Positions 25,612-34,900 of a stretch of DNA of 64,000 nt are shown here, piece after piece. Below the pieces are notes generated by a model that saw only the letters and a list, made by a program, of their open reading frames with translations, searched no databases and was not told the origin of the DNA. The DNA comes from an uncultured Litoreibacter sp. (GTDB lineage: Bacteria; Pseudomonadota; Alphaproteobacteria; Rhodobacterales; Rhodobacteraceae). How positions within the stretch are numbered: position 1 is the first letter of the stretch; each line of letters begins with the position of its first letter. The stretch is taken from the NCBI RefSeq assembly GCF_947487515.1, contig NZ_CANKWO010000002.1:310001-374000 (forward strand), read 5' to 3'. A program made the translations under genes and the position numbers.

Positions 25612-26382
25612 ATGCTGTCTTATCAACATATCTTTCACGCAGGAAACCCTGCCGATGTCCACAAGCACGCGCTTCTGTGCGCGATGCTGTCCTATATGAC
25701 CCGCAAGGATAAACCGCTGAGCTATCTTGAAACCCATTCGGGGCGGGCGCTTTATGATCTGTCTTGCGATGAGGCCCTCAAAACTGGCGAGGCCGAGGCG
25801 GGCATTGCCGCGCTCACGGATCGCTTTCCCGCCAGTCATCCCTACATTAAGGCGCTCAAAACCCTGCGTGAGCGCCACGGTGAGACCGCCTACGCCGGTT
25901 CTCCGATGCTTGCGGCGCTGTGCCTGCGCCCCACCGACAAGCTGCATCTGGCCGAGCTGCACCCGCAAGAGCATCAAGCCCTGCGCGACGTCATGCGCCC
26001 CCATAACGCGAAATGCTACAAACAGGATGGCTTCGAGATGGCGCAAGCCGTCTGCCCGCCAGAACCACGGCGCGGGATCATGCTCATTGATCCCAGCTAC
26101 GAAATCAAATCAGACTATGACGTCATTCCCGCGCAAATCGCAAAGCTGCACAGGAAATGGAACGTTGGCGTCATCGCCCTGTGGTACCCGATCCTGACAT
26201 CAGATGCGCATGTCCAGATGGTCACGGCACTTCGGTCGCAAAACTTGCCAAACCTGTTGCACCATGAGGTGTCATTTCCGCCGGTGCGCGCAGGCCACCG
26301 GATGATCGGGTCGGGCATGTTCATCGTGAACGCTCCCTATGGGTTGGACGCCGAGGCCGACGCCCTAGCCCAGCTATTCTAG
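25612..26382 (+). CDS. rlmJ: 23S rRNA (adenine-2030-N6)-methyltransferase RlmJ
   Basis: 256 aa. The N-terminus MLSYQHIFHAGNPADVHKH is diagnostic of RlmJ. The SAM-binding region includes YLETHSGRALYDL, and the catalytic motif appears as DPSYE. It methylates A2030 of 23S rRNA. It is divergent from mreB and convergent with leuA. Confidence 0.94.
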   Translation: MLSYQHIFHAGNPADVHKHALLCAMLSYMTRKDKPLSYLETHSGRALYDLSCDEALKTGEAEAGIAALTDRFPASHPYIKALKTLRERHGETAYAGSPMLAALCLRPTDKLHLAELHPQEHQALRDVMRPHNAKCYKQDGFEMAQAVCPPEPRRGIMLIDPSYEIKSDYDVIPAQIAKLHRKWNVGVIALWYPILTSDAHVQMVTALRSQNLPNLLHHEVSFPPVRAGHRMIGSGMFIVNAPYGLDAEADALAQLF

Positions 26383-26448
26383 GGGCTCACGCCCGCCACG
26401 CGCTCCAGCTTGAAGCGCGCCGCAGGCGCTCATTGAGGTCAAGCCAAG

Positions 26449-28005
26449 TTAGCTGACATCTTTGTAGGAGACCTCGGCCACGTCGCCGCCGGATCTTTCA
26501 CGGCGCATCACCAGCCGGTTCAGCGCATCAACATAGGCCTTCACAGACGCCACAACCGTGTCCACATCGGCGGATTGCCCCGTGGCGATCTTGCCGTCTT
26601 CCTCCAAGCGCACTGTCACCGTTGCCTGCGCATCCGTGCCTTCGGTCACAGCGGCCACTTGGTACACCTGCAGGCGTGCGCTATGCGCAAACAGCGACTT
26701 CACCGCATTAAACGCCGCGTCCACCGGCCCGTCACCCGAAGCCGTGACGGAGCTGGCCTGCCCGTCAATTTCCAACGTCATATCAGCAGTTTTTTCCAAC
26801 CCCATGCCGCAAGACACCTTCAGCGCCGTCAGCTTGATCGTGTCAGCATCCGCGTCGCCGGTTTGCATCAGGGCAATCAGGTCGTCATCATAGACTTCCT
26901 TCTTTTGGTCCGCCAATTCCTTGAAGCGCACAAAGACGTCCTTCAGCTGGTTGTCCCCCAACTCGAATCCCAACTCGGACAGCTTGGAGCGCAGCGCGGC
27001 GCGGCCCGAATGCTTGCCCATCACCAGATTGGTTTCGCTCAGACCCACGTCCTCGGGGCGCATAATCTCGAAGGTTTCTGCGTTCTTGAGCATGCCGTCT
27101 TGGTGGATGCCGCTTTCATGGGCAAATGCGTTTTTGCCCACAATCGCCTTGTTGAACTGCACGGCAAAGCCAGACACCGACGCCACGCGGCGCGAGATGT
27201 TCATCAATTTGGTGCTGTCGATGCCGGTTTGGAACGGCATGATGTCATTGCGCACTTTCAGCGCCATCACCACCTCTTCCAACGCGGTGTTGCCTGCGCG
27301 CTCACCCAAGCCATTGATGGTACATTCGATCTGCCGCGCGCCCGCCTCCACAGCAGCCAAGGAATTCGCCGTCGCCATGCCAAGGTCGTTGTGGCAATGG
27401 GTTGCGAAAATAATCTCATCTGCGCCTGGCACACGGTCCAGCAGCATTTGGATCAATGCGGCGCTTTCGCGCGGGGCGGTGTACCCCACGGTGTCGGGGA
27501 TGTTGATGGTCGTGGCCCCTGCCCGAATGGCAATCTCCACCACGCGGCACAGGTAGTCTTCCTCAGTGCGCGTCGCGTCCATTGGTGACCATTGGACATT
27601 GTCACACAGGTTGCGCGCGTGGCTTACCGTCTCGTGAATCTTTTCCGCCATCTCGTCCATGTTCAGGTTGGGAATGGCGCGGTGCAGCGGCGAAGTGCCA
27701 ATGAAGGTGTGTATCCGCGGGCGTTTTGCGTGTTTAACGGCCTCCCAGCAGCGGTCGATGTCTTTGAAGTTGGCCCGCGCCAAGCCGCAAATCACCGATG
27801 TTGCCGCTTGCTCCGAGATCGCCTTAACGGCGGCGAAATCACCTTCCGAGGCAATCGGGAACCCCGCCTCGATGATATCTACGCCCATCTCGTCCAGCAG
27901 ACCGGCGATTTCCAGCTTCTCGTCGTGGCTCATCGTGGCGCCGGGGGATTGCTCACCGTCGCGCAATGTGGTGTCGAAAATGAATACTTTATCTTGCTTG
28001 CTCAT
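26449..28005 (-). CDS. leuA: 2-isopropylmalate synthase
   Basis: 518 aa. The catalytic TIM barrel (about 5-280) begins FDTTLRDGEQSPGATM and includes HCHNDLGMATANS; the C-terminal LeuA regulatory domain (about 385-510) gives leucine feedback inhibition. It makes 2-isopropylmalate from 2-oxoisovalerate and acetyl-CoA, the first committed step to leucine. It lies 12 nt after a cupin gene and is probably controlled by the leader region at 28409-28493. Confidence 0.97.
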   Translation of the reverse strand: MSKQDKVFIFDTTLRDGEQSPGATMSHDEKLEIAGLLDEMGVDIIEAGFPIASEGDFAAVKAISEQAATSVICGLARANFKDIDRCWEAVKHAKRPRIHTFIGTSPLHRAIPNLNMDEMAEKIHETVSHARNLCDNVQWSPMDATRTEEDYLCRVVEIAIRAGATTINIPDTVGYTAPRESAALIQMLLDRVPGADEIIFATHCHNDLGMATANSLAAVEAGARQIECTINGLGERAGNTALEEVVMALKVRNDIMPFQTGIDSTKLMNISRRVASVSGFAVQFNKAIVGKNAFAHESGIHQDGMLKNAETFEIMRPEDVGLSETNLVMGKHSGRAALRSKLSELGFELGDNQLKDVFVRFKELADQKKEVYDDDLIALMQTGDADADTIKLTALKVSCGMGLEKTADMTLEIDGQASSVTASGDGPVDAAFNAVKSLFAHSARLQVYQVAAVTEGTDAQATVTVRLEEDGKIATGQSADVDTVVASVKAYVDALNRLVMRRERSGGDVAEVSYKDVS

Positions 28006-28017
28006 GATCTCGGTCTC

Positions 28018-28371
28018 TCAAATACGTGGTTTAGCGGCAGCGGTGCTGGCGTCGCCCGTGTTGGGCAGGCCTTGCGGCTCGATCAGCAGGACTTTGGCTT
28101 CCGTTTCGGCGCGCGGGCGGTGCACCACCCCTTTGGGGATGACACATAGCTCGCCCTGCCCCAAAACAATGCTCTCGCCACCGTCTTGGTCGAGGGTCAC
28201 CTCCCCCTCCAGCACCAAAAAGAAGTCGTCGCTGTCGTCATGCTTGTGAAAGGGAAACTCGCCCTGAAATTTGACGACCATAATGTCGTTGCCATTGTAG
28301 TCAGCCACGACATGCGGGTCCCAATGGGATGAGAACAGGCTTAGCTTTTGTTCAAGATTGACCTTTTTCAT
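28018..28371 (-). CDS. Small single-domain cupin protein
   Basis: 117 aa beta-barrel cupin. FPFHKHDDSDDFFLVLEG carries the metal-ligand His and Glu residues of motif 1, and the LGQGELCVIPKGVVHRP block with a further His is motif 2. AAGGAGTG lies before the ATG. It is co-transcribed with leuA. The substrate is unknown; a link to leucine synthesis is only by position. Confidence 0.85.
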   Translation of the reverse strand: MKKVNLEQKLSLFSSHWDPHVVADYNGNDIMVVKFQGEFPFHKHDDSDDFFLVLEGEVTLDQDGGESIVLGQGELCVIPKGVVHRPRAETEAKVLLIEPQGLPNTGDASTAAAKPRI

Positions 28372-28408
28372 GGGGTCACTCCTTATCTATTCGGTTTTTT
28401 GGGAATGT

Positions 28409-28457
28409 CCGGCGCTGGCACTGCTGAGCGGCACGCGCCGGTAGGGCACGCTCAGCG
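28409..28457 (-). promoter_or_regulatory. mutually exclusive hairpins in the cupin-leuA leader
   Basis: Read on the minus strand, GCTGAGCG...CGCTCAGC (28423-28456) overlaps the stop codon of the leader ORF. The competing pair CCGGCGC...GCGCCGG (28409-28441) uses part of the same bases, so only one can form. This is the layout of a ribosome-mediated attenuator. No U-run follows the second hairpin, so it is not a standard intrinsic terminator. Confidence 0.5.
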
Positions 28458-28493
28458 TAGAATAAGGAGTAGAATTTCGGCTTTGATGCTCAT
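28452..28493 (-). CDS. leuL: Leu/Ile-rich leader peptide upstream of cupin-leuA
   Basis: A 13-codon ORF, MSIKAEILLLILR, with four Leu codons (CTA, CTC, CTT, CTA) and three Ile codons in its second half. Its TGA lies inside the first of two competing hairpins. This matches the principle of leucine attenuators: stalling at Leu codons would favour one fold. A ribosome-binding site is not clear, which is the main weakness. Confidence 0.55.
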   Translation of the reverse strand: MSIKAEILLLILR

Positions 28494-28798
28494 GAGGCGA
28501 TAATACGAATCCCAACCAAAAAGGAAAGCCGCAATTTCAGCCCAATGCAGGGCGGGGCCAATTGAGGCCATTTTTTGTTAATGATTCGTACACATTCAGG
28601 CCCATAGCCCCATTTACCACGGGGTAATTCACCCGCGAAAATTCCGTAAGCGATTGAATTAAAATCGAAATAATTGATGAACCGAAGATGAACGCCAAGT
28701 TCGCATTAGGTTCAACATCCATCCGTCATAACCAAGAGCATGGAAAGAAGGCCGGTCTCGATACGCCGGTTCAACTCAGACCAACAAAGGAGAACGCC
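28494..28798. other. intergenic, divergent promoter region
   Basis: About 300 nt, A/T-rich in the middle. It should contain the leuA-unit promoter (leftward) and that of the small gene at 28799 (rightward). No gene or recognised RNA is seen; an open frame from 28688 merely extends the next gene upstream without a ribosome-binding site. Confidence 0.4.
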
Positions 28799-28990
28799 AT
28801 GACCGGATCATTTGCCGAGATAGCCCGTACCCGTCGCATCGAAGCCCTCCAGGCGATGCACGCTCAACGCGCAGGTGTTGCCCCGACGACTGCGAATCTC
28901 CACGCAGTTAAAACTTCGCGCTTCCCACCGATTGATAAGGTGTTGGCGGCGCTCACAGTTCAGGACCCTCTGCGCCTTATGGCGGCCTGA
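28799..28990 (+). CDS. Small basic protein, unknown function
   Basis: 63 aa beginning MTGSFAEIARTRRIEALQ. An excellent AAAGGAG lies 7 nt before the ATG, and a strong terminator follows at 29043. It has no membrane segment or recognised motif, and is basic with Arg/Ala-rich helices. The clean expression signals argue for a real gene. It is monocistronic. Confidence 0.6.
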   Translation: MTGSFAEIARTRRIEALQAMHAQRAGVAPTTANLHAVKTSRFPPIDKVLAALTVQDPLRLMAA

Positions 28991-29042
28991 ACACAAAAGA
29001 TGACGTATCCCTCCAAGGTACGCCCATCCCTCCAAGCAAAAA

Positions 29043-29068
29043 GGCCGCCTCCTCTGGGCGGCCTTTTT
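29043..29068 (+). terminator. intrinsic terminator after the small gene
   Basis: GGCCGCC-7 nt-GGCGGCC followed by TTTTT, and preceded by AAAAA, so it can act in both directions. It ends the 28799 gene. Confidence 0.9.
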
Positions 29069-29134
29069 CGTGGAAATCTGCAAAAAAGATGGAAACCTCG
29101 GCGCTGTTCACGCTGCATTCATCTTCGGGCTGCT

Positions 29135-29605
29135 ATGAGTCGTCCTATGTTCAAAAGTGTCCTCATTCTTGGCCTTGTCGCCATCGGTGCTACCAGCCCC
29201 TCCAACCCGTCTTTCGCGTCCTCTGCGCGGGAGATGGGGCAGTCTGAGCTTCGCCAGATCGCAAACTCTGGTACCACCGTCAGCATGAAGACAACGCTTG
29301 GCTCTGTCGCCAAGTCCCTCCAAGCCAAAGTCGTTGAAGCACGCGCCTTCACCGCCGATGGTATCTACTACCGCTTTGTTTTAAAGCACACCAACGGCAA
29401 GCTCGTCAGCGTCATCATCGACGCCCAGACCGGTCGCCAAGTTCCCTCCAAGTCCTATGTTGGTCGTAAAATCGCAGCAGCAGCCTCGCCAAAACGGGTG
29501 AATAGACGCCCCGACATTCCGTCCCGATCCAATCGCTCCAACGGTTGGCCGGTACGGGTCGGCGTCCTTCCCCCGCACCAAACCCGCGCAGCAGACGGCG
29601 GCTAG
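29135..29605 (+). CDS. Secreted PepSY-like protein
   Basis: About 156 aa (an ATG at 29147 is an alternative start). A signal peptide (about 5-30, ending SFASS) is followed by a PepSY-type fold, with YYRFVLKHTNGKLVSVIIDAQTGR typical of its C-terminal strands. The tail is basic and Pro/Arg-rich. PepSY proteins next to a two-component system often modulate sensor or peptidase activity. The response regulator follows after 59 nt. Confidence 0.72.
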   Translation: MSRPMFKSVLILGLVAIGATSPSNPSFASSAREMGQSELRQIANSGTTVSMKTTLGSVAKSLQAKVVEARAFTADGIYYRFVLKHTNGKLVSVIIDAQTGRQVPSKSYVGRKIAAAASPKRVNRRPDIPSRSNRSNGWPVRVGVLPPHQTRAADGG

Positions 29606-29664
29606 AGCAAAATCTTCACGCTTCAGCCATAAACCCGCCCGATTCACCGCCTAAATCTGCACGC

Positions 29665-30324
29665 ATGAGAATATTGCTTGCAGAAGATGACGTCACAATC
29701 GCGTCTCAGGTTAAAACCTTGCTCACCGCCGAAGGGCGCGTCGTTGACGTGGCCCATGACGGCGAAGAGGCAGGTTTTCTCGGCTCGACCGAACCCTATG
29801 ATATGATCATTCTTGATTTGGGCCTTCCGACACGCGACGGCATTTCAATTCTAAAAGAATGGCGCGCCGAGGGTATCGAGACCCCGATCTTGATCCTTAC
29901 GGCCCGCGATGGCTGGTCAGACCGCGTCGACGGGCTGGACGCCGGGGCCGATGACTACATGACCAAACCTTTCCACATGCCAGAGCTTGCCGCCCGTGTG
30001 CGGGCCATGTTGCGCCGCAAATCCGGACGCACAAACCCCTTGTTCGAAAAAGACAATGTTGCCTTTGACACGCGCAACGCCAAAGTCACTTTGGGAGGGG
30101 TACCCGTTGATCTCACCTCCCAAGAGGTCGCGGTGCTGTCTTACCTGATCCACAACGCCGGACGCCTGATTTCCCGTACGGAACTCAGCGAACATATCTA
30201 CGAATATGACGGCGATCGCGACAGCAATACCATCGCGGTGTTCATCACGCGGTTGCGCAAAAAGCTGGGGCCGGAATTGATCCAAACCATCCGCGGGCGT
30301 GGTTACATGGTGGATGCGGCCTGA
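29665..30324 (+). CDS. OmpR/PhoP-family response regulator
   Basis: 219 aa. The receiver domain has the acidic pair EDD (7-9), the phospho-acceptor Asp in IILDLGLP (about 51) and the Lys in TKPF (about 101). The C-terminal winged helix carries SNTIAVFITRLRKKLG. Its stop overlaps the kinase start by one base, so the two form a coupled pair. Confidence 0.93.
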   Translation: MRILLAEDDVTIASQVKTLLTAEGRVVDVAHDGEEAGFLGSTEPYDMIILDLGLPTRDGISILKEWRAEGIETPILILTARDGWSDRVDGLDAGADDYMTKPFHMPELAARVRAMLRRKSGRTNPLFEKDNVAFDTRNAKVTLGGVPVDLTSQEVAVLSYLIHNAGRLISRTELSEHIYEYDGDRDSNTIAVFITRLRKKLGPELIQTIRGRGYMVDAA

Positions 30325-31682
30325 TGCTGTCGTTACGCCGCAGGGCCATGATCGGTGGCGCATTATCTGCTATGGCGTCCATTCTGGTGGGCGCCTTTGT
30401 GCTTCTCAGCTCTGTTGAAAACAACGTATTGGATCGGTTCGACCGTGCCCTTGCGGATCGTCACTCGCAGTTGATTGTGGCGCTCAACAGCGTCAGCGAT
30501 GCGCCCGAAACCTTGGCCGCACGCCTGTATGATCCGGCCTATGCCACCCCATACTCTGGCCGGTATTGGCAGATTTCCTCCCCCAGCGGGCAAATTTTCA
30601 CATCGAACTCCATGTTTGGATCCGAGCTGCCCGAACCCGCGGGGCAGGCCGCAAATCTGACGCTGCGCTCGGTCAACGGCCCTGAAGGGGAACCTGTACG
30701 CAGCATTTTCCAAAACATTACCTTGGAAGATGGCAGCAAATGGGGGGTAAGCATCGCCGAAAGCTTGACCGCCTTGACGCTGGAGCGCCAGCGCACCCGC
30801 CGCTCCTTGCTGCTCGCATTTGTTCTTGTGGGGTTGCTGGGCCTTGCCGGTGCCATCGTCCAAACCACAGCGATCCTGCACCCGTTGGACAAGCTGCGGC
30901 GGGACGTCGCCAAACGGTGGGAGCAGGACGAGGATCTCACCGCCGCTGAATACCCCGAAGAGGTTGCCCCTTTGGTCGATGACATCAACGATTTGCTGGC
31001 GCGCAATCGCGACATTATCGCCCGCGCCCGTCGTCAGGCAGCGGATCTGGCCCATGCGTTGAAAACCCCAACCGCGATTTTGCGCAACGAGCTTGCCCTG
31101 CTGGAGGCCCAAAGCCACGACATGGATGCCTCTTTGGACGCATTGGACCGTGTGGACGCGCAACTCGGGCGCTCCCTAGCCCGCATGCGCGCTGCCAACA
31201 GCGGAGCCGCCGCAAATGTCCGGACCGATTTGTCGAACTCGGTGGACAGGTTTACGCGTTTGTTCAGCTCAATGGCCAAGCGCGACGGCAAGTCGATCAC
31301 AACCACCTGCGCACCCGCACTGAGCATTCGGATGGATCAACAAGACATCGAAGAGGTCATCGGAAACCTGCTGGATAACGCCCTGAAGTGGTGTGAAGCA
31401 GAGATCGCCCTGACCGCAAAATCAAAGGACCAAGGCGTCGAAATACTGATCGAAGATGATGGCCCCGGCATTCCCGAAGACAGTCAGCGCGAGGCGTTGA
31501 AATCGGGGGGGCGCCTTGACAGCTCCAAGCCGGGGACCGGTCTGGGGCTCGCCATCGCCATCGATCTTTTACAGGCCTATGGTGCGGAATTGCAGCTGGA
31601 AAAATCCGGCCATCTCGGCGGCTTGGCTGTGCGCATCTTCATACCTGCGAAGATGCGCCAATTGATGCAACACGCGGCCTAA
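30324..31682 (+). CDS. PhoQ-like sensor histidine kinase
   Basis: 452 aa with membrane segments at about 10-31 and 163-187 flanking a periplasmic sensor. The H-box is DLAHALKTPTAIL (His about 243), the N-box NLLDNALKW, the G1 box EDDGPGIP and the G2 box GTGLGLAI. The sensed signal is unknown. It is convergent with the MORN gene, overlapping by 4 nt. Confidence 0.93.
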   Translation: MLSLRRRAMIGGALSAMASILVGAFVLLSSVENNVLDRFDRALADRHSQLIVALNSVSDAPETLAARLYDPAYATPYSGRYWQISSPSGQIFTSNSMFGSELPEPAGQAANLTLRSVNGPEGEPVRSIFQNITLEDGSKWGVSIAESLTALTLERQRTRRSLLLAFVLVGLLGLAGAIVQTTAILHPLDKLRRDVAKRWEQDEDLTAAEYPEEVAPLVDDINDLLARNRDIIARARRQAADLAHALKTPTAILRNELALLEAQSHDMDASLDALDRVDAQLGRSLARMRAANSGAAANVRTDLSNSVDRFTRLFSSMAKRDGKSITTTCAPALSIRMDQQDIEEVIGNLLDNALKWCEAEIALTAKSKDQGVEILIEDDGPGIPEDSQREALKSGGRLDSSKPGTGLGLAIAIDLLQAYGAELQLEKSGHLGGLAVRIFIPAKMRQLMQHAA

Positions 31683-33085
31683 TTTTGCGCTGCGGGCTCC
31701 TCGTCGGGCTGTACCAGTAACCCGTCTTCCCAAATGCCGCTCGCGGTGTCGCCGTTGGCATAGCTCAGCACGCCTTTGCCAGACCGCTTCCCCGCCTTGA
31801 ACGTGCCTTCATAGCTGTCGCCGTTGTCATAGACCGCAGCACCTTGGCCCTCCATCAGGTCGTCTTTCCACGCGCCCACATAGCTGAAGCCCGCAGGCGA
31901 AGTCAGCGTGCCAGTGCCTTCGCGCCGACCATCCACGAAGCTGCCTTCATAGGTCACCCCATTGGCCAAAGTGGTCTTCCCTTGCCCGTGTTTTTGTCCG
32001 GCCAGCCACTGGCCTTCATAGGTTTTGCCGTCCGGAAAGGTCATTTTTCCTTGCCCTTCGTTGCGCGCATTGCGGAACTCACCCTCATAACGCAGCCCGC
32101 TGGGGAAGGTCGTGATACCGGTGCCCTCAATGACGCCTTTGACCCAGTCGCCCTCATAGGTAGAGCCATCTTGGTAGGTCATTTTCCCCTTCCCGTCGGC
32201 AAGTTCATTGCGCAACTGCCCAACGTAGACGGATGTGTCGGGGTAGGTCACCGTCCCTTGCCCATCGACCCGACCGTCGACCCATTGGCCCGAGTATTCG
32301 AACCCATCTGCGCGTTTGAGCGTGCCTTGCCCGTGGCGTTGATCCGCTTTGAACCCACCCTCGTAGAATGTACCATCTGCGTATTCCATCCGGCCCTGCC
32401 CGTCGCGTGCGCCGGCCTTCAACGACCCCGTGTATGTATCGCCGTTGGCCTGAACGCGAACGCCTTCGCCCTCCATCTGGCCCGCAACCCATCCCCCTTC
32501 GTAGGTCAGCCCGTCCGGAAGCCCCAACTTGCCTTGACCGTGACGCAAGCCTGCGGCCATTTCGCCATCATAGGTAGATCCGTCAGGGTAGGTGATCTTG
32601 CCCCGCCCCTCTTTTACGCCGCCAGCCCATTGCCCCTCATACCGGAACCCGTTGGGGTTGGTCAGCGTTCCCACTCCGTGATGATGCCCGTTCAGGAACT
32701 CGCCCTCATACCGCGCGCCATTGGTGAAGATCGCAATGCCGCGGCCAATAATCTTGCTGTTGACCCAGTCGCCCTCATAGGTGCCGCCGTCAGCGAAGAT
32801 CACTTTGCCAAACCCGTTGGGTTTGCCATCGTCGAACTGACCTTCGTATAGCGACCCGTCTGGGAAACGGGCAGTGCCTTGCCCGCTCGCTTCGCCATTC
32901 ACCCAATTGCCGGAGTACTCATAGCCGTTGGGCAGCGTGATAACCCCTTGCCCGTGGCGCTTTCCCTCCTTGAAGCTGCCGGTATAGACCCCGCCGTCTT
33001 CATATTGCTTTGTGCCGGACTCCTGAGCAATCGCGGGGACAACGGCAAGGCCAAGGCAAATTAGGGACACAACACTCAGGCGCAT
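31679..33085 (-). CDS. Exported MORN-repeat protein
   Basis: 468 aa from the ATG at 33085, which starts a signal peptide (about 1-21, ending PAIA-QE). The rest is about 19 tandem MORN repeats of 23 residues, each with a Y-x-G-x-W/F core and a G-x-G turn (for example YEGDW, YEGQF). The repeats stack into an extended beta sheet, and in other proteins mediate lipid or protein contacts. No catalytic domain is present. It is probably a periplasmic scaffold. Confidence 0.85.
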   Translation of the reverse strand: MRLSVVSLICLGLAVVPAIAQESGTKQYEDGGVYTGSFKEGKRHGQGVITLPNGYEYSGNWVNGEASGQGTARFPDGSLYEGQFDDGKPNGFGKVIFADGGTYEGDWVNSKIIGRGIAIFTNGARYEGEFLNGHHHGVGTLTNPNGFRYEGQWAGGVKEGRGKITYPDGSTYDGEMAAGLRHGQGKLGLPDGLTYEGGWVAGQMEGEGVRVQANGDTYTGSLKAGARDGQGRMEYADGTFYEGGFKADQRHGQGTLKRADGFEYSGQWVDGRVDGQGTVTYPDTSVYVGQLRNELADGKGKMTYQDGSTYEGDWVKGVIEGTGITTFPSGLRYEGEFRNARNEGQGKMTFPDGKTYEGQWLAGQKHGQGKTTLANGVTYEGSFVDGRREGTGTLTSPAGFSYVGAWKDDLMEGQGAAVYDNGDSYEGTFKAGKRSGKGVLSYANGDTASGIWEDGLLVQPDEEPAAQN

Positions 33086-33241
33086 AGGTAGATACTCCGA
33101 CGGGTAATTTTGCGAGAGCCTAGTGGAGCGCTCCACCTGTGACAAGCAAGGCCGCAGCAAAGCGCGCCCCTTTTTGCGCTGCCTCTTTCCCTCACGCGCC
33201 GGTCTGCTAAATGTTGGCGCGTTGATCGAAGGACATATCTC

Positions 33242-34900
33242 ATGAACGACACGTTCCGCCTGACTTTGGCGCAGCTGAACCCCACCGTAGGTGATTTCGC
33301 GGGCAATGCCGCCAAGGCGCGTGACGCGTGGCAGCAGGGCAAAGACGCCGATGCGCAAATGGTTGCCCTGCCCGAGATGTTCATAACCGGATATCAGGTT
33401 CAGGATTTGGTGTTAAAGCCCGCCTTTACCGAAGGCGCTGTAGCCGCGGTGGATCAACTGGCGCTGGAATGTGCTGACGGTCCTGCCTTGGGAATAGGTC
33501 ATCCAATATTCATCGATGGCGCTTTGTATAACGCCTATTCGATCCTTGAAGGTGGTAGGGTCAAAGCCCGCATGCTGAAGCATGAGCTCCCGAACACCCA
33601 AGTGTTTGACGAGCGCCGCCTCTACACCCCCGGACCGCTTGGCGGGCCTTATTCGATTGGCCCTTTGCGCCTTGGCTCCCCTATTTGCGAGGATGCTTGG
33701 CACGAAGACGTGTCTGAAACGCTGACCGAATCCGGTGCCGAAATTCTGCTGGTTCCGAATGGGTCGCCCTATTATCGGGGCAAACAGGACATCCGCCTCA
33801 ATCACATGGTTTCGCGTGTGATCGAAAATGACCTGCCGCTGGTATACCTCAATATGGTCGGCGGTCAGGACGATCAGGTGTTCGATGGCGGCTCCTTTGT
33901 GTTGAACCGTGGTGGCAAGCTCGCCTTGCAGATGCCCGCCTTTGACGAGGCCATCGCTCATGTCGATTTCACCCGCGATGGCGACGGCTGGACCGCAGTC
34001 GAGGGGAAGAAGACGCCTCTCCCCGACGTTTATGAACAAGACTACCGCGTCATGGTGGAGGCCTTGCGCGACTACATGCGCAAAACCGGTTTCAAGCAAG
34101 TGTTGCTGGGCATGTCCGGTGGAATCGACAGCGGTTTGGTCGCGACCATCGCCGCTGACGCCCTTGGCCCCGAAAATGTGCGCTGTGTGATGCTGCCCTC
34201 AGAATATACCTCAGAGCATTCACTGGAGGACGCCTCTGAGGCCGCGCGCCTGCTTGGCACTCGCATTGATACGGTTCCGATTTCTGGGCCGCGCGCCGCC
34301 GTGACCGAAGCACTGGCGCCTTTGTTTGCCGATACCAAAGAAGACCTAACCGAGGAAAACATCCAGTCCCGCTTGCGCGGTGTGCTGCTGATGGCCCTGT
34401 CCAACAAATTTGGCGAGATGTTGCTGACCACAGGAAATAAATCCGAAGTGGCAGTGGGCTACGCCACGATCTACGGCGATATGGCGGGGGGGTATAACCC
34501 GATCAAGGATCTCTACAAAATGCGCGTGTTTGAGACCTGCCGTTGGCGCAACGCCAATCACCGCTCTTGGATGATGGGCCCTGAGGGCAAAGTGATCCCC
34601 CAACGTATCATCGACAAGCCGCCCTCGGCAGAATTGCGACCCGACCAAAAGGACGAGGACAGCTTGCCCCCCTATGAGGTGCTCGACGACATTCTGGAGC
34701 GTCTCGTGGACAAGGATCAATCTGTTGCTGAGGTTGTTGCCGCAGGTCATGACCGTGCGGTGGTCAAAAAGATCGAACATCTGATCTACATCTCGGAATA
34801 CAAACGCTTTCAATCGGCCCCTGGTGCTCGATTAACTGAACGCGCGTTCTGGCTGGATCGGCGCTACCCGATCGCCAATCGATGGCGTGATGAATCCTGA
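33242..34900 (+). CDS. nadE: Glutamine-dependent NAD+ synthetase
   Basis: 552 aa. The N-terminal CN-hydrolase glutaminase has the Glu (LPEMFITGY, about 43), Lys (KHELPN, about 112) and Cys (SPICEDAWH, about 147) triad. The C-terminal synthetase starts at the ATP-pyrophosphatase loop LGMSGGIDSGLVA (about 288). It converts deamido-NAD to NAD+ with glutamine as nitrogen donor. Its end overlaps the next gene. Confidence 0.97.
   Translation: MNDTFRLTLAQLNPTVGDFAGNAAKARDAWQQGKDADAQMVALPEMFITGYQVQDLVLKPAFTEGAVAAVDQLALECADGPALGIGHPIFIDGALYNAYSILEGGRVKARMLKHELPNTQVFDERRLYTPGPLGGPYSIGPLRLGSPICEDAWHEDVSETLTESGAEILLVPNGSPYYRGKQDIRLNHMVSRVIENDLPLVYLNMVGGQDDQVFDGGSFVLNRGGKLALQMPAFDEAIAHVDFTRDGDGWTAVEGKKTPLPDVYEQDYRVMVEALRDYMRKTGFKQVLLGMSGGIDSGLVATIAADALGPENVRCVMLPSEYTSEHSLEDASEAARLLGTRIDTVPISGPRAAVTEALAPLFADTKEDLTEENIQSRLRGVLLMALSNKFGEMLLTTGNKSEVAVGYATIYGDMAGGYNPIKDLYKMRVFETCRWRNANHRSWMMGPEGKVIPQRIIDKPPSAELRPDQKDEDSLPPYEVLDDILERLVDKDQSVAEVVAAGHDRAVVKKIEHLIYISEYKRFQSAPGARLTERAFWLDRRYPIANRWRDES

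Noticed and set aside
26575-27588. A 337-codon open frame on the plus strand
   Set aside because: It is a mirror frame of leuA; the leuA reading has full family conservation.
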